The notes beneath the pieces were generated by a model. The model was not told the DNA's origin. It worked only from the letters and a program-made list of their open reading frames with translations, and made no database searches. Both the position numbers and the translations under genes were made by a program. Source: a virus. From it: DNA of 64,000 bases. The stretch lies in IMG/VR virus record IMGVR_UViG_3300006802_000077, positions 27,776 through 91,775 of that record; one strand, given 5' to 3'. Shown here piece by piece: positions 19,964 through 28,298 of the stretch. Position 1 is the first letter of the stretch, and each line of letters begins with the position of its first letter.

Positions 19964-22006
19964 ATGAAAAGAAATAGTAATTTTATAACTTCACAAAAAT
20001 TAGATGTTACTAAAACATTTTATTCTGGTATACACGACACATTTGATAATTATAATTTTAGAAAAGATGATTCATGGCCAGAACCTAGAAAAATAACAAG
20101 TGTAAATAATGCTACAGATAGTTATTCTTCAGCTGGAAATTATACCAGTAGTAGCAATTATGGTTTTCAAGGCCGAACTTTTCGATGGCAAGTTTATTTT
20201 ACTGGTTTTATTCCAGGAGATTATATATGGTTAGTAACAAATGACGCACAGAATTCTTTTACCGCCTCTGATTTTACAGACAATTCACTCACATCAAAGA
20301 TTCAATTAAGTTCTACAGATATAACAAATGGCTATGTGTATTTTTATAAAACTTTAAGTTCAACTACTGTAGATGGTGTACAAGAAGGTTTTCGTGTATA
20401 TTGGTATTATGGTGATGTGTCTACTTATTTTGGAGATTTCTTGTGGTATAGTGGTATTTTTTACATTCGAACTCCATCGGCCACTTTTGATACAAGCACT
20501 TATAGTTTAAATGAAGGTAGTACTGTAACACCTACAATATACACTAACTATGTAGCAGATAACTTGGTATTGTATTGGCGAGTTTTATATGGTTCTGGAT
20601 TAACAGCAGAAGATTTTACAACTCAACCTTCGTTAACACAGTTGCAACTTGGTAGCAGCGGTTCTTATGGATTTAATCAATCTTGGTACACTCTTGACGT
20701 ATCTCCTGGTTACTATACACCTAATCAAACATGGACAGCAAATTCTGACTTTTTAACAGAAGGGACAGAAACAATAACTATGTATTTGAGATGGTTAACT
20801 TCATCCGGATCAATATTACACACAGCAACTATTAACGTAAATGACACCTCTCAAAATGTACTTGCAACGATTTCTGAAAGTACAACTTCAATAGATGAAG
20901 GTAGTAATGTTGTATTTACAATAGATACTTCTTCTTCAGCAACAACAGTTCCAGACGGAACAGTTTTAAATTGGGATTTAGAAAACATATCAACTACGAC
21001 TGGATATTGGAACAACACCGATATTATAGAAGGATTTGCAAATACAGTTTCTATTGTAAGTAACACAGCAACAGTAACAATAACAGCAAATACTGATGCA
21101 TTTACAGAAGGTTCGGAATCTTTTAGACTTAGATTAAAAGATACTTACGGAACATACATAGCAAACAGTAATACTGTCACAATCAATGACACATCGACTG
21201 GAACAGCAGAAACACTACAAGTTGTTGCTGGCCAAGCTGAATATACAACTCCTGGATCATATTCTTGGACAGCACCAAACGGTGTAACAAATGTTTCCGT
21301 AGTATGCATAGGTGCTGGGGCTGCTGGGGTCAACTCTGCTGGTGGCGCTCGAGGCGGCGGTGGCGGCGGGCTGGGTTGGAAAAATAATATACCAGTCGTA
21401 CCCGGTAATTCTTATACCGTTGAAGTAGGCGCAGGCACTAGCTCAACCGCTGCAGCGACTACTGCTGGGAGTAGTTATTTTATAAGCCTTGCAACTGTTG
21501 CTGGTTATGGTGGAACAAGTACATCAGGTGCAGCAGCTACTTATGTTGGTGATGGCGGTGGTAATGGTGGTATAGGTGGAGTAGGAGCTTCTGGCTATGA
21601 GTCTGGCGGTGGTGGTGCTGGTGGATATAGCGGCGCTGGCGGCAATGGCGGTTGGTACCCATCGCCGGCGGCCACGGACGGTTCAGGTGGCGGTGGCGGC
21701 GGCGGAGGATATGGTAATCTTACAGGCGGCGGCGGTGGAGGAACAGGAATATACGGCGAAGGAACGAATGGCTCAGCAGGCGCTAGCACAACAGGCTCTT
21801 ATGGTACCGGCGGCGGCGGAGGTTCAGGTGGTGTAGATGGTAACACCGGTGCTAGCCCTGTTTACGGAGGGAATTATGGTGGTGGGTCGTATGGTAGATT
21901 TGGTAACGGCGGTACGTCAGTTGGAGCGGGAGGAGCTGTTCGTATCATATGGGGTGACGGACTTATTAGTAGGTCCTTTCCTTCAACCAATACTGGAGAC
22001 GTTTAA
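19964..22006 (+). CDS. Calx-beta-like and glycine-rich adhesin, 680 aa
   Basis: Two or three Calx-beta-like repeats occupy about residues 165-410, each with a YSLNEGSTVTPTI- or TSIDEGSNVVFTI-type start, an FTEGSES-type turn and a TVTINDTS end. From about residue 420 the protein changes to a domain starting YTTPGSYSWTAPNGVTNVSV, followed by long polyglycine blocks, the pattern of the glycine-rich tail tip domain. The end AGGAVRIIWG is the usual closing strand of that domain. Calx-beta repeats bind calcium or carbohydrate-bearing partners in other proteins. Likely the distal receptor-binding protein. It is the second consecutive glycine-rich tip protein. Confidence 0.7.
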   Translation: MKRNSNFITSQKLDVTKTFYSGIHDTFDNYNFRKDDSWPEPRKITSVNNATDSYSSAGNYTSSSNYGFQGRTFRWQVYFTGFIPGDYIWLVTNDAQNSFTASDFTDNSLTSKIQLSSTDITNGYVYFYKTLSSTTVDGVQEGFRVYWYYGDVSTYFGDFLWYSGIFYIRTPSATFDTSTYSLNEGSTVTPTIYTNYVADNLVLYWRVLYGSGLTAEDFTTQPSLTQLQLGSSGSYGFNQSWYTLDVSPGYYTPNQTWTANSDFLTEGTETITMYLRWLTSSGSILHTATINVNDTSQNVLATISESTTSIDEGSNVVFTIDTSSSATTVPDGTVLNWDLENISTTTGYWNNTDIIEGFANTVSIVSNTATVTITANTDAFTEGSESFRLRLKDTYGTYIANSNTVTINDTSTGTAETLQVVAGQAEYTTPGSYSWTAPNGVTNVSVVCIGAGAAGVNSAGGARGGGGGGLGWKNNIPVVPGNSYTVEVGAGTSSTAAATTAGSSYFISLATVAGYGGTSTSGAAATYVGDGGGNGGIGGVGASGYESGGGGAGGYSGAGGNGGWYPSPAATDGSGGGGGGGGYGNLTGGGGGGTGIYGEGTNGSAGASTTGSYGTGGGGGSGGVDGNTGASPVYGGNYGGGSYGRFGNGGTSVGAGGAVRIIWGDGLISRSFPSTNTGDV

Positions 22007-22035
22007 TATATAATATATAAACATTTGGAGTTATT

Positions 22036-23805
22036 ATGCACGACCTTGATTTGATGTTACAATACCAATTTGTTGGTAAAAATAAAGAAGCCCGTGAAAT
22101 ATCGGACAGAATGGAAGAATTAGGACCGAAAAGAGTTACTGATTCTTTTGGTAATAATACAAGTGATATTTGGTTGAGACACAAATATAATAGAGGATGG
22201 TTTTTATTACAAGAAGGTAATTACCAAGAAGGTTCACAATGTTTAGACGCAGGAAGATTTTTGGGTGTTTATGGTTCATCTCCACTACCAACGAAATCTC
22301 CAATTTTTAATCCTAAAGAAAACAATTTAAAAGATAAAAAAATTGTCATCAATCTTGAAGGTGGTTTTGGTGATGAAATTATACACGTTAGATTTGCAAA
22401 ATCGTACAAGGATGCTGGCGCAAGTCAAGTGATTGTTGTTTGTTCTTCAGGTTTAAAAGATGTATTTTCAAGAATTGATGGTGTAGACCAAGTTGTTTCT
22501 AGAAAAGAATTTGATGATACGATTGAACATGATTATTGGATTCCAGGTTTCAGTTCGGGTTGGGTAGCTGGTCACACTTTTGAAAATTTTCCAAATCAAC
22601 AATACATTTATCCACTTGATGAATATGTGAATAAATGGGAAAATAAAATGCCCAAAAATGAAAAGGTGAAAATTGGAATAAGATGGGCAGGTAATCCTAA
22701 ATTTGAACATCAACAATTCAGAAAGTTTCCAGTTGATTTTATAACCAATTTAAAAAAATATAATGAACTAGAACTCTATAGTTTTCAAAAAGACCACAAT
22801 ACAATTGATTTATCGGATTCAATTGTAGATTTACAACATGAACTTGAAACTTGGGATGATACAATTGGTGCATTAAAACAATTAGATTTATTAATTACAT
22901 CTTGTACATCTTTGGCACATTTAGCTGGTGCATTGGGTATAAAAACTTGGGTTGTTGTCCCTATTTTACCTTATCATCCTTGGGCATGGAAATCACCCGA
23001 ATCAACAAAATCTCCTTATTATCAAACAGTAAAAATTTTTAGACAAGAAGAATATAGGAAATGGAACACAACTTGGCAAAAATTATATTCTGAACTAGAA
23101 GAAGAATACAGTTTAAAAAATGTAGATTTACCCAATTGTGATAAAGAATACAAAAAAATAAATCTTGGATGTGGTTTAGAGCAATATCAGGATTGTATCA
23201 ATGTTGATAAAGAAGAAATTCTACAACCAGATGTTGTATTTGATTTAAATGAAAAAAAATGGCCTTGGAAAGACGATGAGTTTTCTTTTATTTCGGCAAA
23301 AAATATTTTACAGTATTTAAATAATCCAGAAGATACTATAAAAGAAATGTATAGAATAAGTGAAAATGGAGCTTTATGGGAAATTAAAGTGCCTGATCCA
23401 GCTGCTTATACTTCAGATAGTGAAATCAATTCCACAAGAAAATTTGGTTTAGAATATTTTGAAAATTTTGACCAAAGAAAGTTAATGGATAATAAAATAG
23501 TAAAAGGTTATATAGATAATCTATTTGCATATAAAGAAAAAATTGATTTCGAAATTGTTGATGTTTCTTTTGAATATCATCCAGAAATTATAAGAAAAAT
23601 GAATTCTGGAGTTATTCAGTTGGAACACGTTATGGAAATGCAAAGAACTTTGAGAAATATTAATTTATATACAACAATTTTAATACAAGTAAATAAGATA
23701 CCTAGATATAAAGATGAAGAATTTGAAAATAAACTTAAAGATATAATTCAAAAAAAAGGTAAAAATCTTCAGTTTGGTATTGGAGTTAATAAAATTTTAA
23801 ATTAA
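22036..23805 (+). CDS. GT9/O-GlcNAc-transferase-like glycosyltransferase fused to a methyltransferase
   Basis: A 589-residue protein with two enzymatic halves. Residues 45-75 resemble a TPR helix pair (YNRGWFLLQEGNYQEGSQCL). Residues about 100-320 look like a GT-B glycosyltransferase of the ADP-heptosyltransferase/O-GlcNAc-transferase type: LEGGFGDEI at 107-115, KIGIRWAGNP near 212-221, and the donor-binding motif TSLAHLAGALG at 291-301. Residues about 373-500 fit a class I SAM methyltransferase: INLGCGLEQY at 375-384, an acidic INVDKEE, and FSFISAKNILQYLNNP. The gene lies directly after the adhesins, so it may glycosylate tail proteins, but host envelope targets are equally possible. Confidence 0.7.
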   Translation: MHDLDLMLQYQFVGKNKEAREISDRMEELGPKRVTDSFGNNTSDIWLRHKYNRGWFLLQEGNYQEGSQCLDAGRFLGVYGSSPLPTKSPIFNPKENNLKDKKIVINLEGGFGDEIIHVRFAKSYKDAGASQVIVVCSSGLKDVFSRIDGVDQVVSRKEFDDTIEHDYWIPGFSSGWVAGHTFENFPNQQYIYPLDEYVNKWENKMPKNEKVKIGIRWAGNPKFEHQQFRKFPVDFITNLKKYNELELYSFQKDHNTIDLSDSIVDLQHELETWDDTIGALKQLDLLITSCTSLAHLAGALGIKTWVVVPILPYHPWAWKSPESTKSPYYQTVKIFRQEEYRKWNTTWQKLYSELEEEYSLKNVDLPNCDKEYKKINLGCGLEQYQDCINVDKEEILQPDVVFDLNEKKWPWKDDEFSFISAKNILQYLNNPEDTIKEMYRISENGALWEIKVPDPAAYTSDSEINSTRKFGLEYFENFDQRKLMDNKIVKGYIDNLFAYKEKIDFEIVDVSFEYHPEIIRKMNSGVIQLEHVMEMQRTLRNINLYTTILIQVNKIPRYKDEEFENKLKDIIQKKGKNLQFGIGVNKILN

Positions 23806-23807
23806 TT

Positions 23808-24509
23808 ATGGAAACATTATTTTATTCTTACGATAGAGAAATTGAAAACTCTTATATTATAACCTTAAAAGGTAACGAAAATTCAGAAAGATTATCGAAA
23901 CAATGTCAAGAATCTTGTGATAAAGTTGGCCAAAGATATAAAATATGGGAAGCATATAATGGAATAGAAAACAAAATTGTTGTTCCAGAACATATGAAAA
24001 ATAGTGATTTTATGAAACTATTAAAAGTTTCTGACCACTATCTTACACGGGGTGAAGTTGCTTGTGCATTGAGTCATATTAGTCTTTGGGTTCATTGTGT
24101 TAAACTTGATAGGCCAATTGTAATATTTGAACACGATGCTGTTTTATTAAAAGCTTTTGAACACCACAATTTTTATAATTCTATTGTGTTTTTAGGTAGT
24201 GCAGAGTGGGTAGAAAAAAACTGGCCAGTGACTCCTATTCCACCACACGGTACTGATGGCCATAATAAACATTTTATTTGTAGAGCTCATGCATATTCCA
24301 TTGACCCACCAATTGCAAAAAATTTATTATCTCATGTTTTAAAAATGGGTATTTGTGACCCACTAGATATAATGATGAGGGCAGATTTGTTTAATATAAG
24401 TCACGAAGGAGTTTATGCTTATGACAAATCTGAACCAAAAAATACAACGATTATGTCTAGACCTAGTGAAGGTAGAACGACCAAAAGAAATGACCGCCTG
24501 ATGTATTGA
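23808..24509 (+). CDS. Glycosyltransferase family 25 protein
   Basis: A 233-residue protein matching LPS-type GT25 enzymes. It begins with YIITLKGNENSERL near residue 16, where the sugar nucleotide site starts, has the conserved ACALSHISLW at 85-94, and VIFEHDA at 105-111 as the DxD-like metal site. A C-terminal GICDPLDIMMRADLFN fits the family's end region. It starts two bases after the stop of the bifunctional glycosyltransferase-methyltransferase, so the two are one unit. The length is typical. The acceptor is unknown: virion fibres or host surface sugars. Confidence 0.75.
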   Translation: METLFYSYDREIENSYIITLKGNENSERLSKQCQESCDKVGQRYKIWEAYNGIENKIVVPEHMKNSDFMKLLKVSDHYLTRGEVACALSHISLWVHCVKLDRPIVIFEHDAVLLKAFEHHNFYNSIVFLGSAEWVEKNWPVTPIPPHGTDGHNKHFICRAHAYSIDPPIAKNLLSHVLKMGICDPLDIMMRADLFNISHEGVYAYDKSEPKNTTIMSRPSEGRTTKRNDRLMY

Positions 24510-24523
24510 CGTTTTTGGTAAAG

Positions 24524-24531
24524 CATAAATA
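24524..24531 (+). promoter_or_regulatory. Late promoter motif before gp13
   Basis: CATAAATA, one base from the T4 late consensus TATAAATA, lies 26 bases before the gp13 start in a true intergenic gap. Late promoters of this type are read by the gp55 sigma factor with the gp45 clamp, both encoded in this window. Confidence 0.55.
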
Positions 24532-24557
24532 CTCAGATAACCATAGGGAGTTTATTC

Positions 24558-25511
24558 ATGGCCATTAGCACTAGGTCTCAATTTAAAGACTATTGTTTAA
24601 GAAGATTAGGCCATCCGGTCATACAAATCAATGTAGATGATGACCAGGTGGAAGACCGTATTGATGATGCACTTCAATTTTTTCACGATTACCATTTTGA
24701 TGGATGTGAAAAAATCTACATGAAACACCAATTTACACAAGAAGATATTGATAGAAGATGGATTTATTGTCCTGATGCTGTTCTTTTTGTTACTGGTGTT
24801 ATGCCTTTTGACGATTCAAATTCTTCTATCAATATGTTCGATTTAAGATATCAGCTTAGATTACATGACCTCTATGACTTCACATCGGTTTCTTATGTTT
24901 CTTATGAGATTACCATGCAACACATTCGCACTTTGAATTTGTTGTTTTCTGGTACACCACAATTTAGATTTAATCGTCACCAAAATAAAGTATTTTTAGA
25001 CATTGATTGGGAAAGAGATGCTCAATTAGGTAAATATGTTGTTATTGAGTGTTATAGAAAATTAGAACCAACATCAATAACTTTAACAGGCACCATTACT
25101 GGCACAGTTTCTTCTAATACATTAACCGGCACATCAACAGTTTTTGACCAAGAAATTATTGAGAACGACTTTATTACATTATCTGACGGTCAACAAGTTC
25201 AAGTTCGTAAAATCAATTCACCTACTGAAATAGAAATATCAAATGCTTTAAGTTCTGATGTAACTGCAAATACTATGGTTAAAGCAGGCGTGTCTGATGT
25301 TTGGGAAGATAGATTTTTAAAGAGATATGCAACAGCTCTAATCAAATATCAATGGGGTACCAATCTATCTAAGTTTGCTGGTATTCAAATGCCAGGTGGT
25401 GTGACTTTAGATGGTCCGAGAATTATGGAAGAAGCAAGAACAGAAATTGATAAAGTCGAAGAAGAAATGCAATCATACAATGTTTTACCCAACGACTTCA
25501 TAATGGGATAA
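24558..25511 (+). CDS. 13: Neck protein gp13
   Basis: A head-completion protein that joins the portal vertex to the tail. The N-terminus (RSQFKDYCLRRLGHPVIQIN, then RIDDALQFFHDYHFDG) and the C-terminal block (RFLKRYATALIKYQWGTNLS, GGVTLDGPRIMEEA) are the gp13 signatures of T4-like phages. An extra beta domain of about 74 residues (171-244, Thr/Ser-rich, starting after YRKLEP) is inserted between the two halves and resembles a domain in the giant tail protein. It heads the 13-14-15-16 operon and has a GGGAG ribosome site. Confidence 0.88.
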   Translation: MAISTRSQFKDYCLRRLGHPVIQINVDDDQVEDRIDDALQFFHDYHFDGCEKIYMKHQFTQEDIDRRWIYCPDAVLFVTGVMPFDDSNSSINMFDLRYQLRLHDLYDFTSVSYVSYEITMQHIRTLNLLFSGTPQFRFNRHQNKVFLDIDWERDAQLGKYVVIECYRKLEPTSITLTGTITGTVSSNTLTGTSTVFDQEIIENDFITLSDGQQVQVRKINSPTEIEISNALSSDVTANTMVKAGVSDVWEDRFLKRYATALIKYQWGTNLSKFAGIQMPGGVTLDGPRIMEEARTEIDKVEEEMQSYNVLPNDFIMG

Positions 25512-25514
25512 ACA

Positions 25515-26417
25515 ATGCCTACTAATTTCTATTTCAATAATTTTCCAGCCAACCATGTAACGCAAGAACAACTTCTTGTCGAAGATTTGGTCATTGAATC
25601 CATGCAAATTCATGGAATGGATGTGTTTTATCTTCCTAGAACAACAAGAGACCAAGTAGATTATCTTTATGGAGAAGATACACTCAAACAATATGTATCC
25701 GCATATCCTATTGAAATGTATTTGGAAAATGTTACTGGTATGGATGGAGAAGGAGATTTTGTTTCTAAATTTGGTTTAGAAATTAGAGATGAAGTTTCTT
25801 TATTAGTTTCTCGCCGTAGATTTGCATATCAAGTTGGTCAAAACATAATTAGACCTAGAGAAGGTGATTTGATTTATATACCATTAGTAGAAAACTTTTT
25901 TGAAATTACTTTTGTTGAACACGAAAACGACCAGGCTATGTTTTATACATTGGGTCGTGGCCGTGGTGGTAATGTTTATGTTTATTCACTAAAAATGAAA
26001 CAGTTTGTGTTCTCAAATGAATTGATATCAACAGGAATAAGTGAGATTGATGAACAAATTCGTGACAATTATTCTAGAACAAGATTAACTGTGGATACTG
26101 GTGGTAGTGGAAACTATAAACAAGATGAAATTATTTACCAAGGAACAGATTTGGCCAATGCTACAGCAACAGCTGTTGTACATACTTGGGATTACCATAC
26201 TAAAGCATTAGACATTTATCGGGTGATTGGTACTTTTGCTGGGTCATCGTCAATCATTGGCGACGAAAGTGGCGCAATTTGGACACAAACAGGTGCAGCT
26301 GACGATACTGTATTTGATAATAATGTGTTTGAGGACATTGTTGACAATACCAGAATTGAAACGGAAGCGGATTCAATAATCGACTTTTCAGAAATTAACC
26401 CATTTGGTGAACCATAA
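25515..26417 (+). CDS. 14: Neck protein gp14
   Basis: A head-closure protein partner of gp13. The first 180 residues are typical of gp14 (VIESMQIHGMDVFYLPR near residue 27, then DYLYGEDTLKQY). After about residue 205 there is a VYQG-type module (KQDEIIYQGTDLANATAT), also found in the gp8-like protein, and the family C-terminus RIETEADSIIDFSEINPFGE. It starts three bases after the gp13 stop, and its own stop overlaps the gp15 start (TAATG). Confidence 0.88.
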   Translation: MPTNFYFNNFPANHVTQEQLLVEDLVIESMQIHGMDVFYLPRTTRDQVDYLYGEDTLKQYVSAYPIEMYLENVTGMDGEGDFVSKFGLEIRDEVSLLVSRRRFAYQVGQNIIRPREGDLIYIPLVENFFEITFVEHENDQAMFYTLGRGRGGNVYVYSLKMKQFVFSNELISTGISEIDEQIRDNYSRTRLTVDTGGSGNYKQDEIIYQGTDLANATATAVVHTWDYHTKALDIYRVIGTFAGSSSIIGDESGAIWTQTGAADDTVFDNNVFEDIVDNTRIETEADSIIDFSEINPFGEP

Positions 26418-27460
26418 TGTTAGGCAAAAACCATTTTTATAACCGAACAATAAGAAAAGTCGTTGTGGCTTTTGGTACTATTTTCAATGATATCTATTTG
26501 CAAAGATATTCGAAAGATGGTAATACTGCATACGAAAAATTTAAAGTACCTCTTTCTTATGGGTCCAAAGAAAAATATATCACACGAATTACATCAGACC
26601 CGAATTTAACAAAATCTGTCAATACATTGGTGCCTAGAATTTCTTTTGAGTTGACAGGTTTTAATTATGATAGTTCCAGAAAACAAATAAGTTCATTAAG
26701 AAATTTTGCAAAAGATTCTACCACAGGAGCTTTGGCAACACAATATGTACCTGTTCCTTATGATTTTACATTTTCGTTATCCATTTATGTACGAAACACA
26801 GAAGATGGTACACAAATTATAGAACAAATTTTGCCTTTTTTTACACCAGATTTTAGTGTAACGGTTGATTTTATACCTGATATGAATCAGAAATATGACA
26901 TACCTATCATACTGAATTCAGTATCAACATCAACCGATTATGAAGGCGACATGATGACAACTCGCTTAATAACATGGGATTTGGAATTTACGGTCAAAGG
27001 TTATATCTGGCCAGCAGTAATTAATCCTTCTGGTTTAATTGGCGATTCTTATGCCAATACAAGTGCTCCTGGTGGAGTTTCTTATGGCAGAGTTATTACC
27101 AATCTATATGAAGAAACTCAAAACAAATCAGCACAAAAAGTTGTTGTTGATTATGCAAATGGAAACAATTACTTTTCAACTTCAGAAACAATTAGAGTTG
27201 AAAGTAAAGGAATAACTGGAAAAATAATTTATTTTAGTAATAGTAGTAGTGGCATATTAATTGCTGGTGAGTTGAATCAGCTTTTGGAAGTTGGTGATAT
27301 AGTGCGTGGCGATTATACTGGTGCTAAATATACCATAACATCACTGGATAGTTCTCCAGTAAAATCAGTATCAATAATCACAACGACAGTACCTGAAGAT
27401 TCTGATCCAGATGATGAATTTGGATTTGCAGAAACTATTAATGAATGGCCAAATGCATGA
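26417..27460 (+). CDS. 15: Proximal tail sheath stabilizer gp15
   Basis: The 347-residue product caps the contractile sheath and tube at the head end. Diagnostic segments are the N-terminal HFYNRTIRKVVVAFGTIFND, the middle RISFELTGFNYDS and the VPVPYDFTFSLSIYVRNTED stretch. The core ends near TVKGYIWPAV (about residue 197); beyond it is a C-terminal extension with two beta modules (LLEVGDIVRGDYTGAKYTIT) longer than in T4 gp15 (272 aa). The gene overlaps gp14 and gp16. Confidence 0.88.
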   Translation: MLGKNHFYNRTIRKVVVAFGTIFNDIYLQRYSKDGNTAYEKFKVPLSYGSKEKYITRITSDPNLTKSVNTLVPRISFELTGFNYDSSRKQISSLRNFAKDSTTGALATQYVPVPYDFTFSLSIYVRNTEDGTQIIEQILPFFTPDFSVTVDFIPDMNQKYDIPIILNSVSTSTDYEGDMMTTRLITWDLEFTVKGYIWPAVINPSGLIGDSYANTSAPGGVSYGRVITNLYEETQNKSAQKVVVDYANGNNYFSTSETIRVESKGITGKIIYFSNSSSGILIAGELNQLLEVGDIVRGDYTGAKYTITSLDSSPVKSVSIITTTVPEDSDPDDEFGFAETINEWPNA

Positions 27461-27864
27461 TGGAAAAATTAAACAAAAACTTATCCGAAGCTTTAGAATT
27501 GGAACCAATCAAGTTTGGTTCTGACGAAAACTTACCTGTTTATTCAAATAAACAAGAACCTATACAAGACGATTCCGAATTCGCCAGACACAACATTCGT
27601 GAATTGATTGAAAAAGGTAATGTTGCGATTGATAATCTCCTACACGTTGCTAAAGAATCTGAACACCCTAGAGCTTATGAAGTCGCAGCAGGTTTAATTA
27701 AAAATTTATCTGACTTAAACAAAGATTTGTTAGAGGTACAGAAAAGAAAACAAGATTTAACTGGTGAAAAACAAAGTAAAAATATGAATATTGATAAAGC
27801 TGTGTTTGTTGGTTCCACTTCAGAATTGGTAAAATTTTTAAAAAACAATAAAGGACAAGAATAA
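27457..27864 (+). CDS. 16: Terminase small subunit gp16
   Basis: The DNA-recognition subunit of the packaging motor. The sequence has the conserved block ARHNIRELIEKGNVAIDNLL, then AKESEHPRAYEVAAGLIKNL, a coiled-coil centre as in gp16 proteins. Three close ATGs exist (27445, 27457, 27460); I choose 27457 because ATGA overlaps the gp15 stop, as at other junctions here. The C-terminus ends in a short Lys-rich tail. The next gene, unlike in T4, is a ferritin rather than gp17. Confidence 0.88.
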   Translation: MMEKLNKNLSEALELEPIKFGSDENLPVYSNKQEPIQDDSEFARHNIRELIEKGNVAIDNLLHVAKESEHPRAYEVAAGLIKNLSDLNKDLLEVQKRKQDLTGEKQSKNMNIDKAVFVGSTSELVKFLKNNKGQE

Positions 27865-28298
27865 TGGAACGATTGATTCAACAGTTAAAGGTTATATTGG
27901 GTACAAATTTTAGTTTGTATTTTAAATCACACAGCTTCCATTGGAATGTGGAAGGTGCTGATTTTGTACAGTACCACACTTATCTTGGTGATTTTTACGA
28001 AAAAGTTTTTGATAACACCGATATTCTTGCTGAAAAAATTCGAATGTTGGATTCATATGCACCAACAGGACTCTCTCGTATGATTGAATTATCAGCAATA
28101 GAAGAAACAGAATCGATTCCTGACGCATTAGGTATGTTTAATGAATTAAAGTCTGATAATGATAAGATGATTGTACAAATTAAAGCTGGTATAGTTTTGG
28201 CAGACCAAGAAAACGAATCTGCGGTTTCAAATTACTTACAAGAACTTTTAGACCAACACCAGAAACACGCATGGTTTTTCCGTAGTATAACGAAATGA
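27864..28298 (+). CDS. Dps-like ferritin (DNA-protection / iron-storage protein)
   Basis: A 144-residue four-helix-bundle protein of the Dps family. The signature SFHWNVEGADF starts at residue 24, and the four ferroxidase ligands of bacterial Dps are all present with the correct spacing: H26, H38, D53 and E57 (12, 15 and 4 residues apart, as in E. coli Dps H51, H63, D78, E82). Dps dodecamers oxidise Fe(II) with peroxide and shield DNA. It overlaps both flanking terminase genes by short TAATG/ATGA junctions, so it is co-translated with the packaging motor. It lacks a long Lys-rich N-terminal tail, so direct DNA binding by that route is unlikely. Confidence 0.88.
   Translation: MERLIQQLKVILGTNFSLYFKSHSFHWNVEGADFVQYHTYLGDFYEKVFDNTDILAEKIRMLDSYAPTGLSRMIELSAIEETESIPDALGMFNELKSDNDKMIVQIKAGIVLADQENESAVSNYLQELLDQHQKHAWFFRSITK

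Noticed and set aside
21595-21789. Proline-rich - strand frame opposite the polyglycine region
   Set aside because: GGC/GGT repeats read backwards give Pro and Ala; no start signal or family.
22016-22023. TATAAACA before the glycosyltransferase-methyltransferase gene as a late promoter
   Set aside because: It lies in a TATA-rich run with one mismatch at a conserved A/T position; too weak to list as a feature.
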